A stretch of DNA of 6,766 nt, from positions 1-6,766 of the forward strand of contig VBLA01000134.1 of assembly GCA_005879245.1 (NCBI GenBank). The letters are read 5' to 3'. Positions 1-4,761 of this stretch are shown here, one piece after another. The translations under genes were made by a program, and so were the position numbers. Under the pieces are notes generated by a model that was not told the DNA's origin, did not search any database, and saw nothing but the letters and a program-made list of their open reading frames with translations. The stretch comes from Deltaproteobacteria bacterium. Its GTDB lineage: Bacteria > Desulfobacterota > Binatia > DP-6. Position 1 is the stretch's first letter. Each line of letters opens with the position of its first letter.

Positions 1-212
1 TTGCAGGCCGCTCACCTTGGCCTCGCGCAAGGTGTCGACATCGCCCACCTCGGCCTGCAAGCGCACGAATTCCCGCGCAATGTCGGGGGTCTTCACCGGA
101 TCCGCCGGGGCCGGCGGCCCGCCAGCGGGACCGCCATCCGCCGGTCGCGGCGGAGGGCCTCCGGGCCCATGGGCCTCGGATCGAGCACGCTGGTGCGCTC
201 GTGGACTCTCAT
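1..212 (-). CDS. flgM: FlgM-like anti-sigma-28 factor, N-terminal part, with apparent frame change; cut by left edge
   Basis: FlgM binds FliA (sigma-28) and holds it inactive until the hook-basal body is complete, when FlgM is exported. The recognisable part is the stretch ending at base 1: a TPDIAREFVRLQAEV segment followed by GDVDTLREAKVSGLQ, which resembles the conserved FlgM core around 'D-x-x-R-E-x-K-V-x-x-L'. The C-terminal sigma-binding helix lies outside the window. The likely start is ATG at 212, with AGGGG about ten bases upstream and a sigma-28-type promoter ending about 32 bases upstream. From that ATG, 37 of 39 codons end in G or C, as expected for a gene here, but this frame stops at TGA 95-93. 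The FlgM-like frame continues from there and overlaps at GTG 96-94 (a GTGA junction). One missing base would join the two. Alternatives are a short FlgM starting at GTG 96, coupled to a 39-aa leader, or a real pseudogene. Its place just downstream of fliA supports the call. Confidence 0.55.
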
Positions 213-243
213 CGCTCGGCGCCCCTGGTTGCTCCCCGCTCGT

Positions 244-271
244 CTATCGGCAGGAGCGGCGAGAGCCTTGA
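244..271 (-). promoter_or_regulatory. Candidate sigma-28 (FliA) promoter for flgM
   Basis: Read on the minus strand, TCAA (271-268) is followed after 16 bases by GCCGATAG (251-244). The enterobacterial sigma-28 consensus is TAAA-N15-GCCGATAA, so the -10 matches 7 of 8 positions, the -35 core 3 of 4, and the spacer is one base long. Transcription would begin near 237, about 25 bases before the ATG at 212. It lies in the 159-base gap between fliA and the flgM-like gene. I infer that FliA transcribes the gene for its own inhibitor, as in known flagellar cascades. Confidence 0.6.
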
Positions 272-371
272 GGACACGGCCCCAGGGCGGCGTCCCACAG
301 CGGCCGACGGCGCGAGGGTGCTCCCTCCTGGCCCGCGCGGACCGGTCTCCGGAGAAGCGGCCCGGGCGCTC

Positions 372-1238
372 CTAGGCGGGAGGCTTGGCGCGCGGTGGGG
401 TCGCCGCCGTGGCCTCCGGGAGCGCCACCACGACTCCCGCTGCCGCACGCCCGAAGTGATGGCCGAGGAAGCCCTTCAGGCGCAGCATGGCCTGCGAGTG
501 GAGCTGGGACACACGCGACTCGGTGAGACCGAGGACCGCTCCCGTCTCCTTCATGGTGAGCTCCTCGTGGTAGTAGAGCGTCACCACGAGCTGCTCCCGT
601 TCCGGCAGGCGGCGAATAGCCTCGGCGACCAAGCTCACGCGCTCCTGGGTCAGCACCGCGGCGAGCGGGTCGGGGTCGCCGTCCTCCATCTGCTGCTCGA
701 GATTGAAGCGCTCCTCGCCGTTGCCGAAGCCCAAGCTCTCGAGGCTGAGGAGACTCATCTCACCGAGGTGCGTGAGCAATTCTTGATAGCTGTCGAGCGA
801 GACGCCGAGCTCCGCCGCGATCTCCTCCTCGGTGGGCGGACGGCCCAGCGACCCCTCGAGCTGATGCGATATCTTCTCGATCAGGCTCGCCTTCTGACGC
901 ACGCTGCGCGGCACCCAGTCGAGCGAGCGGAGGTGATCGAGAATCGCCCCCCTGATGCGGAACTGCGCGTAGGTCGCGAACGAGGCTGCCTTCTTCGGGT
1001 CGTACTTGCCGATCGCGTCCAGGAGTCCGACGATCCCCCACGAGACGAGGTCGCCGTTCTCGATGTGCGGCGGCTTCCGTGCGGCGAGGCGCTGCACCAC
1101 GCGTCGCACCAGCGGTAGATGCCGCCGGAGGACCTCCTCGCGGCTGCCAGCGACCGAGGCGGAATGCGCTAGCGCGGCGCTCCGGCCACGGAGCCGCGGG
1201 CGAGCGGGAGATGTGTAGCCGGTGTCGGGGGTGCTCAT
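372..1238 (-). CDS. fliA: FliA, flagellar sigma-28 factor
   Basis: A 288-aa sigma-70-family factor of the FliA/WhiG group, which directs RNA polymerase to late flagellar, motility and chemotaxis promoters. Region 2 spans about residues 36-115 (RRHLPLVRRVVQRLA, DLVSWGIVGLLDAIGKYDP, FATYAQFRIRGAILDHLR, then the FliA hallmark LDWVPRSVRQK). Region 3 spans about 116-160 (GRPPTEEEIAAELGVS). Region 4 spans about 203-258 (RLPEREQLVVTLYYHEELTM, then the helix-turn-helix ETGAVLGLTESRVSQLHSQA). FliA is usually about 240-260 aa. The extra length is an Ala/Ser/Arg-rich leader of about 30 residues and an Ala/Pro-rich tail of about 25. ATG 1238 is the first start after an in-frame TGA 15 bases upstream. Its ribosome site (GACGAG) is weak, and it sits 5 bases after the stop of a 45-codon frame, which suggests translational coupling. 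The sigma-54 promoter at 1421-1435 is the likely driver. No flhF or flhG precedes it, unlike many flagellar clusters. The identification is secure. Confidence 0.97.
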   Translation of the reverse strand: MSTPDTGYTSPARPRLRGRSAALAHSASVAGSREEVLRRHLPLVRRVVQRLAARKPPHIENGDLVSWGIVGLLDAIGKYDPKKAASFATYAQFRIRGAILDHLRSLDWVPRSVRQKASLIEKISHQLEGSLGRPPTEEEIAAELGVSLDSYQELLTHLGEMSLLSLESLGFGNGEERFNLEQQMEDGDPDPLAAVLTQERVSLVAEAIRRLPEREQLVVTLYYHEELTMKETGAVLGLTESRVSQLHSQAMLRLKGFLGHHFGRAAAGVVVALPEATAATPPRAKPPA

Positions 1239-1243
1239 CTCGT

Positions 1244-1381
1244 CTACGTGGCTTCAGGCTGCGAGCCGGCTACCGGGTGGTGAGCGCTGGCGGTCGCGCG
1301 CCGGCACCGCCGTGCGCGACCCGACGCGCGTTCGGTGAACACCGCGTCGCGTGTCTCGATCTGCGCCGTCTGCTCTGCCAT
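1244..1381 (-). CDS. Possible 45-aa leader protein upstream of fliA
   Basis: An ATG-started frame of 45 codons lies between the sigma-54 promoter and fliA. The ATG at 1381 is preceded by GAGGA with a 7-base spacer, a better ribosome site than that of fliA. It falls about 28 bases after the predicted transcription start. The frame stops at TAG 1246-1244, five bases before the fliA ATG. The peptide begins MAEQTAQIETRDAVFTERA, has an Arg-rich centre (GRARRCRRAT) and ends in SQPEAT. I see no membrane segment, no signal peptide and no family I recognise. It could be a small flagellar regulator, a leader that couples fliA translation to its mRNA, or a chance frame in GC-rich DNA. Position and ribosome site are the evidence; conservation is unknown. 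Confidence 0.4.
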   Translation of the reverse strand: MAEQTAQIETRDAVFTERASGRARRCRRATASAHHPVAGSQPEAT

Positions 1382-1420
1382 CCTGCCGTCCTCACGCACG
1401 CCTGCGCGGTGCTCGATTCA

Positions 1421-1435
1421 GCAACCGATGTGCCA
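1421..1435 (-). promoter_or_regulatory. Sigma-54 (RpoN) -24/-12 promoter for fliA
   Basis: The minus strand reads TGGCACATCGGTTGC: a -24 element TGGCAC (1435-1430), five bases, then a -12 element TTGC (1424-1421). This matches the sigma-54 consensus at every conserved position, including the GG-N10-GC spacing. Transcription should start near 1409, shortly before the 45-codon frame and fliA. Sigma-54 promoters need an AAA+ activator bound 80-150 bases upstream. Flagellar activators of the FlrC/FleQ/FlbD type are known for this role, but which one acts here is not shown. Confidence 0.85.
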
Positions 1436-1521
1436 GGGAAGTGCTGCCGGCGGGCTATGCGCGCGAGCGCTCAGGCCACGATCGCAGTCAAGAGTTTGCC
1501 CCCGGAGGCGCTACGGGCCGG

Positions 1522-1536
1522 GATCCGTGACGGATC
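1522..1536. promoter_or_regulatory. 15-bp palindrome, candidate activator site for the fliA promoter
   Basis: GATCCGT-G-ACGGATC is a perfect inverted repeat with 7-base arms around one central base at 1529. Its centre is about 120 bases upstream of the start predicted from the sigma-54 promoter, where bacterial enhancer-binding proteins usually sit. The half-site CGGATC recurs at 1552-1557, 21 bases (two helical turns) from the copy at 1531-1536. The protein that would bind is unknown. Confidence 0.35.
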
Positions 1537-1887
1537 ATCGACGTCGCGCCCCGGATCGCGAGATGGCTGGTCGCCAGCGTGCCGAGCCGCGATACCAAGC
1601 CAGGACCCGGCTCACGCTACATGGAGCCCAGCGTTCGCCGTGCGCAGAGACACAGTGGAGCGTCCGGCGTCCGTATGTGCGGGGACGACGGGGTGGGAGA
1701 AGCGCGCCCCTAGCAGCGCAACTTGGTCGATCGTCGAACGACGCCCGGGTGTCCCGGACGTTTCTCGCAACCCGAAGCCGCCGGCCCTCAGAGGCACACG
1801 CATGTAACCACCAGTGAGGTGCGGGTCTGTGCCGGCGAGCAGGTTCCATTGCGCGCGGGACCGCGAGCGCTCCCGCAGGGCGGCAGC

Positions 1888-2049
1888 CTGCTCGACGTGC
1901 TCGTGCGGGTGCTCGTCGACGTTGAGGATTTCGAAAACTGCTGCTCGTGCTCGTCGACGTGGAGGTGGACGTCGAGCTGGACGAGGAGGCCGAGCTGCTC
2001 GAGCTGGTGCTCGTTTGCTCGACGTCGACGAGATGGACGTCGTCGTGAA
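1888..2049. repeat. Low-complexity tract of GCTCGTCGACGT-like words
   Basis: The tract is built from shuffled CTCG, GACG and GAGC words. The 14-mer GTGCTCGTCGACGT occurs exactly at 1909-1922 and 1947-1960, 38 bases apart, with diverged copies around it. On the minus strand one frame (about 2014-1937) gives 26 successive residues that are all Ser, Thr or Ala. On the plus strand a frame gives a Val/Leu/Asp/Glu run (LVLVDVEVDVELDEEAELLE). Neither frame stays open into convincing flanking protein. It could be the remnant of a Ser/Thr-rich linker of a decayed exported protein, or a simple repeat that expanded by slippage. Confidence 0.5.
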
Positions 2050-2142
2050 GGTGATTCCTTCCGCGAGCACCGACGTGACTAGGAGCGTACGTGCCACGGA
2101 CGGCACCGCTGTGCGGTCGGGGCACGCCACTGTCAGCTGCGT

Positions 2143-2178
2143 GGGGGGAGATGGGGTGTTTTGGTCCCATCTCCCCCC
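2143..2178. repeat. Perfect inverted repeat (13-bp stem, 10-base loop)
   Basis: GGGGGGAGATGGG (2143-2155) and its exact reverse complement (2166-2178) flank a 10-base loop, GTGTTTTGGT. As RNA on either strand it would be a very stable hairpin. No T-run follows on either strand, so it is not a standard intrinsic terminator. On minus it would lie about 110-145 bases into a transcript from the sigma-54 promoter at 2299-2313, and just upstream of the GTG at 2130. It could end or stabilise a short RNA, or mask a ribosome site. Confidence 0.7.
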
Positions 2179-2298
2179 GACGCCGCACCATGGCGGAGCG
2201 AGTGCCTCCTCAACCCCGGGGTCCTGCTGCCACCACCGTGACGATCAGGACTCCGCTTCACCACCATCACCCACTCCGCAGTACGTGTGCGGTCCGTC

Positions 2299-2313
2299 GC
2301 AAGCGCTGTGCCA
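2299..2313 (-). promoter_or_regulatory. Second sigma-54 (RpoN) promoter with no identified gene
   Basis: The minus strand reads TGGCACAGCGCTTGC: TGGCAC (2313-2308), five bases, TTGC (2302-2299), again a full consensus match with GG-N10-GC spacing. It is intergenic, 115 bases after the stop of the ATP-grasp gene, and points left with a predicted start near 2287. The next recognised gene on that strand is fliA, more than 1 kb away with its own sigma-54 promoter. The target may be an unrecognised small gene, a non-coding RNA, or a long fliA leader. Confidence 0.75.
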
Positions 2314-2364
2314 CCAGCAGTGCGCTGTTTCTGTGGGGTTCTGGGTCACGATTCGGAAGCAACG

Positions 2365-2385
2365 GCTGGGTAAGATGACCCCAGC
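2365..2385 (-). terminator. Weak hairpin after the sugar operon, possible terminator
   Basis: GCTGGGT (2365-2371) and ACCCCAGC (2378-2385) can pair as a 7-bp stem with one bulged C and a six-base loop. It lies about 45-65 bases downstream of the ATP-grasp stop on the minus strand. No T-run follows, so termination would be weak or Rho-assisted. It could instead be a protein site upstream of the sigma-54 promoter at 2299-2313. Confidence 0.25.
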
Positions 2386-2428
2386 GCCAGAAGTCTGACT
2401 CGCCCCAACGGGAACGCGGTTCGCGACC

Positions 2429-3700
2429 TCAGTGAAAAGGCGCGTCCGCGGGGCCGGCCGTCTGGGTGACGATCCGCACGCGCGCCACCGCTGCTTCGGC
2501 GCGTGCGACCGCCTGCTCCCGCGTATCGCCGACGGCGATCACGACCCCGGCCGGACGAATGCGGCTCATCATCCCCGACACGCGCGCGCCCGGTACGACG
2601 CCCACCTCGAGGAGCGCGACCCCTTCGCCCGTCGCAGCTTCCGCGATCCCGCGCACCGCGACGACCGTCCCGGGTGAGGGAAAGAAGTGGCGCCGCGCGA
2701 CCCCCCCCGTCCAGCGCGGACGGAGCGCCGCGGCCTCGGGCTCCTCGCCGAGCGCCAGGTGGATCGCCGCTGCCACGATGTTGATACCGGTCGAGAGCGG
2801 GATCTCGTGCGTGCAGAGATAGCCGCCCGGGAGATGGGCGATCATGTCGACCAGCACCGGCCCGCGCGGGCCGACGACGAGGTCACCCTGCACCGTCCCG
2901 CGCTGGACCCCGAGCGTCCGCGCGGCCTCGGCCACCAGTCCCGTGATTCGATCGAGCACGGCGGGGGGCAGGCGCGATGGCAGCTCGCTGCCACCTTCGA
3001 CGACGAATGGTGCGAAGCGGTCGCAGGGCTCGTAGTGGCAATCGGAGAGGGCGAGGGTCGTCGTCCGGCCGTGCACCACCACCGTCTCCGTCCTCACCCA
3101 CGATCCGGGAATGAACTCCTCCACCATGACGGAGCCGCGCGGCGACTCGGCGAACGCGACCTCGTACGCCCATCCCGGGTCGACGCCGCGCACCAGTCGT
3201 ACGACGCCGCGCGCGCACCGCGCGTCGGCCGGTTTCACGACGAGTGGACGATCGGCACGACGCGCGAGCGTCTCGAGCACGCTCCGGCTCGCGACGGCCG
3301 CGTGCCACGGCACCGGAACCCCGCCCGCGGCCAGGTGGTCCATCATCGCGAGCCTGTCGGCGGCAAGGTGCGCCATCTGGAGTGAGAGGCCGGGGAGCCC
3401 GAGCGCCTGGCTCACCGCCGCCACCGTCTGCGGGACATCCGCCGCGACGGCGAGCACACCGTGGACGGGCGTGCGCGCGGCATAGGCCCGCGCGGCCTCG
3501 ACCGTCGCCTCGGGGTCCCCGGTGCTCGCGAGGAGCCCGGCATCCGCCAGGCGGAACCCCGGCGCGTCCGGAGCCCCGTCCGAGACCAGCACGCGGAGAC
3601 CCATGCGACGGGCCTCCTCGATCACCGGCAGCGACTCGCGTCCGCCCGAGATGATGAGCAGCGTCCGCGTCGACGAGATCAGAGCCCCTCGTCGGCGCAC
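2429..3700 (-). CDS. ATP-grasp enzyme of a sugar-biosynthesis operon
   Basis: A 423-aa protein with the three-part ATP-grasp layout: a preATP-grasp Rossmann-like domain (about residues 13-125: TLLIISGGRESLPVIEEARR, then DGAPDAPGFRLAD), an ATP-grasp fold (about 126-320: LVVKPADARCARGV with ATP-binding Lys156, VEEFIPGSWV, and the metal region GTVQGDLVV...VLVDMIAHLPGG) and a C-terminal domain of the carboligase type ending GDTREQAVARAEAAVARV. Family members join a carboxylate, via an acyl phosphate, to an amine or similar nucleophile. The substrate here is unknown. Asp273 and Asp285 stand where relatives mostly have Glu, and the usual Asn/Arg of the last metal loop reads Ile/His. The frame is open far upstream, but GTG 3700 is the only standard start before the first beta strand. 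It overlaps the PseG-like gene by 22 bases and has no clear ribosome site, so coupled translation is likely. Last gene of the operon. Confidence 0.85.
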   Translation of the reverse strand: MRRRGALISSTRTLLIISGGRESLPVIEEARRMGLRVLVSDGAPDAPGFRLADAGLLASTGDPEATVEAARAYAARTPVHGVLAVAADVPQTVAAVSQALGLPGLSLQMAHLAADRLAMMDHLAAGGVPVPWHAAVASRSVLETLARRADRPLVVKPADARCARGVVRLVRGVDPGWAYEVAFAESPRGSVMVEEFIPGSWVRTETVVVHGRTTTLALSDCHYEPCDRFAPFVVEGGSELPSRLPPAVLDRITGLVAEAARTLGVQRGTVQGDLVVGPRGPVLVDMIAHLPGGYLCTHEIPLSTGINIVAAAIHLALGEEPEAAALRPRWTGGVARRHFFPSPGTVVAVRGIAEAATGEGVALLEVGVVPGARVSGMMSRIRPAGVVIAVGDTREQAVARAEAAVARVRIVTQTAGPADAPFH

Positions 3701-4761
3701 TCGGGCGCGGGTGGGATCGCCGAGGTCCCTGTCCGCTGCGCCATCACCGCAGCGAGTCGGGCTGCTACCCGCTCTGCGCCTCGTCCGTCGACCAACGCGC
3801 GACCGGCGAGCCCCATCGTGGCTCGGCGCGCGGGCGAGGCGAACAGCTCCTCGATCGCCGTCGCCAGGCGCTCTTCGGTCCACTGCAGACCGAGGCTCAC
3901 GATCGCGCCCGCGGCGGCCAACGGTCGCATGTGGGCGAGGTCGCCCCGCGAGCGGCCGACCACGATAGCGGGCACCCCACACGCCATCGCCTCGTACACC
4001 GTGACGCCCATGGAGAGCACGGCGAGCTCGGCGGCAGCGAGCTCGGTCACCATGTCGTCCGGGCGGAGGGGGGAAACGGGGAGCGCGTCGAGCCGGCGGA
4101 GCACACCGGGCAGGCGCTGCCACACCGGCGCCCGCCGATTCGCGACCACGCGCACCGCGAGCGACATCACGCGCTCGCGAGCGAGCGCCACCCCCTCGAG
4201 AGCGGGGAGCGTGAAGCCCGCCGGGTCGCACGCGCCCATGCTGACGAGCACGACGGGCGGCGACGGACGTGCACCGCGGAGGTCGCCGGCGAGCCGAAAC
4301 ACCCGGCGGAGCGGGACGTAGGCGGGCCCGACGAGCCACTGCACGGAACGACCGCCCTCCGGGCGAAGTCCGCGCAGGTCACGCTCCCTGTCGCGGGCGA
4401 GCGGAGCGAGCACCAGGTCCGCCGCCGCGACGTTCGATCCCCCATTGTCGACCACGAGGAGCCCGCGACCGGCGCCGAGCGCCTGCGCCTCCCTGCCGGT
4501 GAGGGGGCGTTTCAGGTCGACGATCACGGCCACGGCGCGGGCCGCCGCGGCGAGCAGGCGCGGCAGCGCCGGCTCGTCGTCGGGGAGGAGGACGGGCGGG
4601 CGCGCGCCCGCGAGCCGCAGCCAGGCGAGCGCCGTCGGATCCGGTGAAAGAGCCAGCCGGCACGGCAGACCGTACCCGGCGAGTGCCTCGGCGAGGGCAA
4701 GGCCACGGCTGACGGGCCCGAGGCCGACACGCAGGCCGGCATCCACCCAGCAGAGGACCAT
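3679..4761 (-). CDS. PseG/SpsG-like nucleotide-sugar protein lacking the catalytic histidine
   Basis: A 360-aa protein of the GT-B-like PseG family, whose type member hydrolyses a UDP-linked diacetamido sugar in pseudaminic acid synthesis. The N-terminus reads WVDAGLRVGLGPVSRGLALA and matches the family motif D-A-x-x-x-I-G-x-G-H-x-x-R-x-x-x-L-A, except that Pro16 (codon CCC) replaces the His proposed as catalytic in PseG. Further matches are GPAYVPLRRVF (family G-P-x-Y-x-x-L-R-x-E-F), VVLVSMGACDP (family V-S-x-G-G-x-D-P) and the C-terminal sugar-nucleotide loop SMGVTVYEAMACGVPAIVV. It is somewhat longer than typical PseG (roughly 270-340 aa), with a low-complexity tail. ATG 4761 overlaps the previous stop as TGATG, so it is translated right after the oxidoreductase. 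It is likely cytoplasmic, with no signal peptide. The changed residue argues against simple PseG activity. A glycosyltransferase, a binding protein or another hydrolase are options. Confidence 0.8.
   Translation of the reverse strand: MVLCWVDAGLRVGLGPVSRGLALAEALAGYGLPCRLALSPDPTALAWLRLAGARPPVLLPDDEPALPRLLAAAARAVAVIVDLKRPLTGREAQALGAGRGLLVVDNGGSNVAAADLVLAPLARDRERDLRGLRPEGGRSVQWLVGPAYVPLRRVFRLAGDLRGARPSPPVVLVSMGACDPAGFTLPALEGVALARERVMSLAVRVVANRRAPVWQRLPGVLRRLDALPVSPLRPDDMVTELAAAELAVLSMGVTVYEAMACGVPAIVVGRSRGDLAHMRPLAAAGAIVSLGLQWTEERLATAIEELFASPARRATMGLAGRALVDGRGAERVAARLAAVMAQRTGTSAIPPAPECADEGL

Larger units (their letters stand above)
1437..2428. other. Gene-poor stretch of about 1 kb between the fliA promoter and the sugar operon
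   Basis: No frame here looks like a normal gene. Reading frames exist on both strands, the longest covering 1535-2191 and 1612-2130 on minus and 1814-2398 on plus. They are rich in Arg, Ser, Pro or Cys, change character along their length, lack the strong G/C third-position bias of the neighbours and show no motif I know. The minus frame that starts at GTG 2130 (172 codons) is the least implausible because it lies downstream of the sigma-54 promoter at 2299-2313, and its second half looks globular (for example STIDQVALLGARFSHPVV). I do not call it. The stretch may hold a non-coding RNA, a decayed gene or a long leader. Listed separately are the palindrome at 1522-1536, the low-complexity tract, two hairpins and the orphan promoter. 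Confidence 0.6.

Noticed and set aside
346..355. Palindrome TCTCCGGAGA just after fliA as a terminator
   Set aside because: It has no loop and no T-run; ten bases of palindrome in GC-rich DNA are expected by chance.
201..1118. 305-codon plus frame opposite fliA
   Set aside because: It is the antisense shadow of fliA, whose sigma-factor motifs are unambiguous.
2082..2096. TGGCAC on the minus strand as a third sigma-54 promoter in the gap
   Set aside because: The -12 position reads CTCC instead of TTGC, so the match is only half a promoter.
1612..2130. 172-codon minus frame from GTG downstream of the orphan sigma-54 promoter
   Set aside because: Mixed third-position use, weak ribosome site and no recognisable motif. 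Kept as a possibility in the gene-poor entry, not called as a gene.
1535..2191. 218-codon minus frame with the Ser/Thr run
   Set aside because: Its flanks are Arg/His/Pro-rich and look like out-of-frame translation; the ribosome site is 13 bases from the ATG; no family match.
1814..2398. 194-codon plus frame ending near the sugar operon
   Set aside because: Starts in Cys/Arg-rich nonsense, runs through the repeat tract and hairpin, and lacks the codon bias of real genes here.
2687..3385. Long plus frames opposite the sugar operon and oxidoreductase (also 3461-4321, 3931-4647, 5013-5834)
   Set aside because: Arg-rich antisense frames with no motifs, typical of high-GC genes read backwards.
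3701..4339. Upstream part of the long open frame containing the ATP-grasp gene
   Set aside because: It is antisense-like Arg/Ala/Gly sequence wholly within the PseG-like gene; the ATP-grasp fold begins only after 3700.
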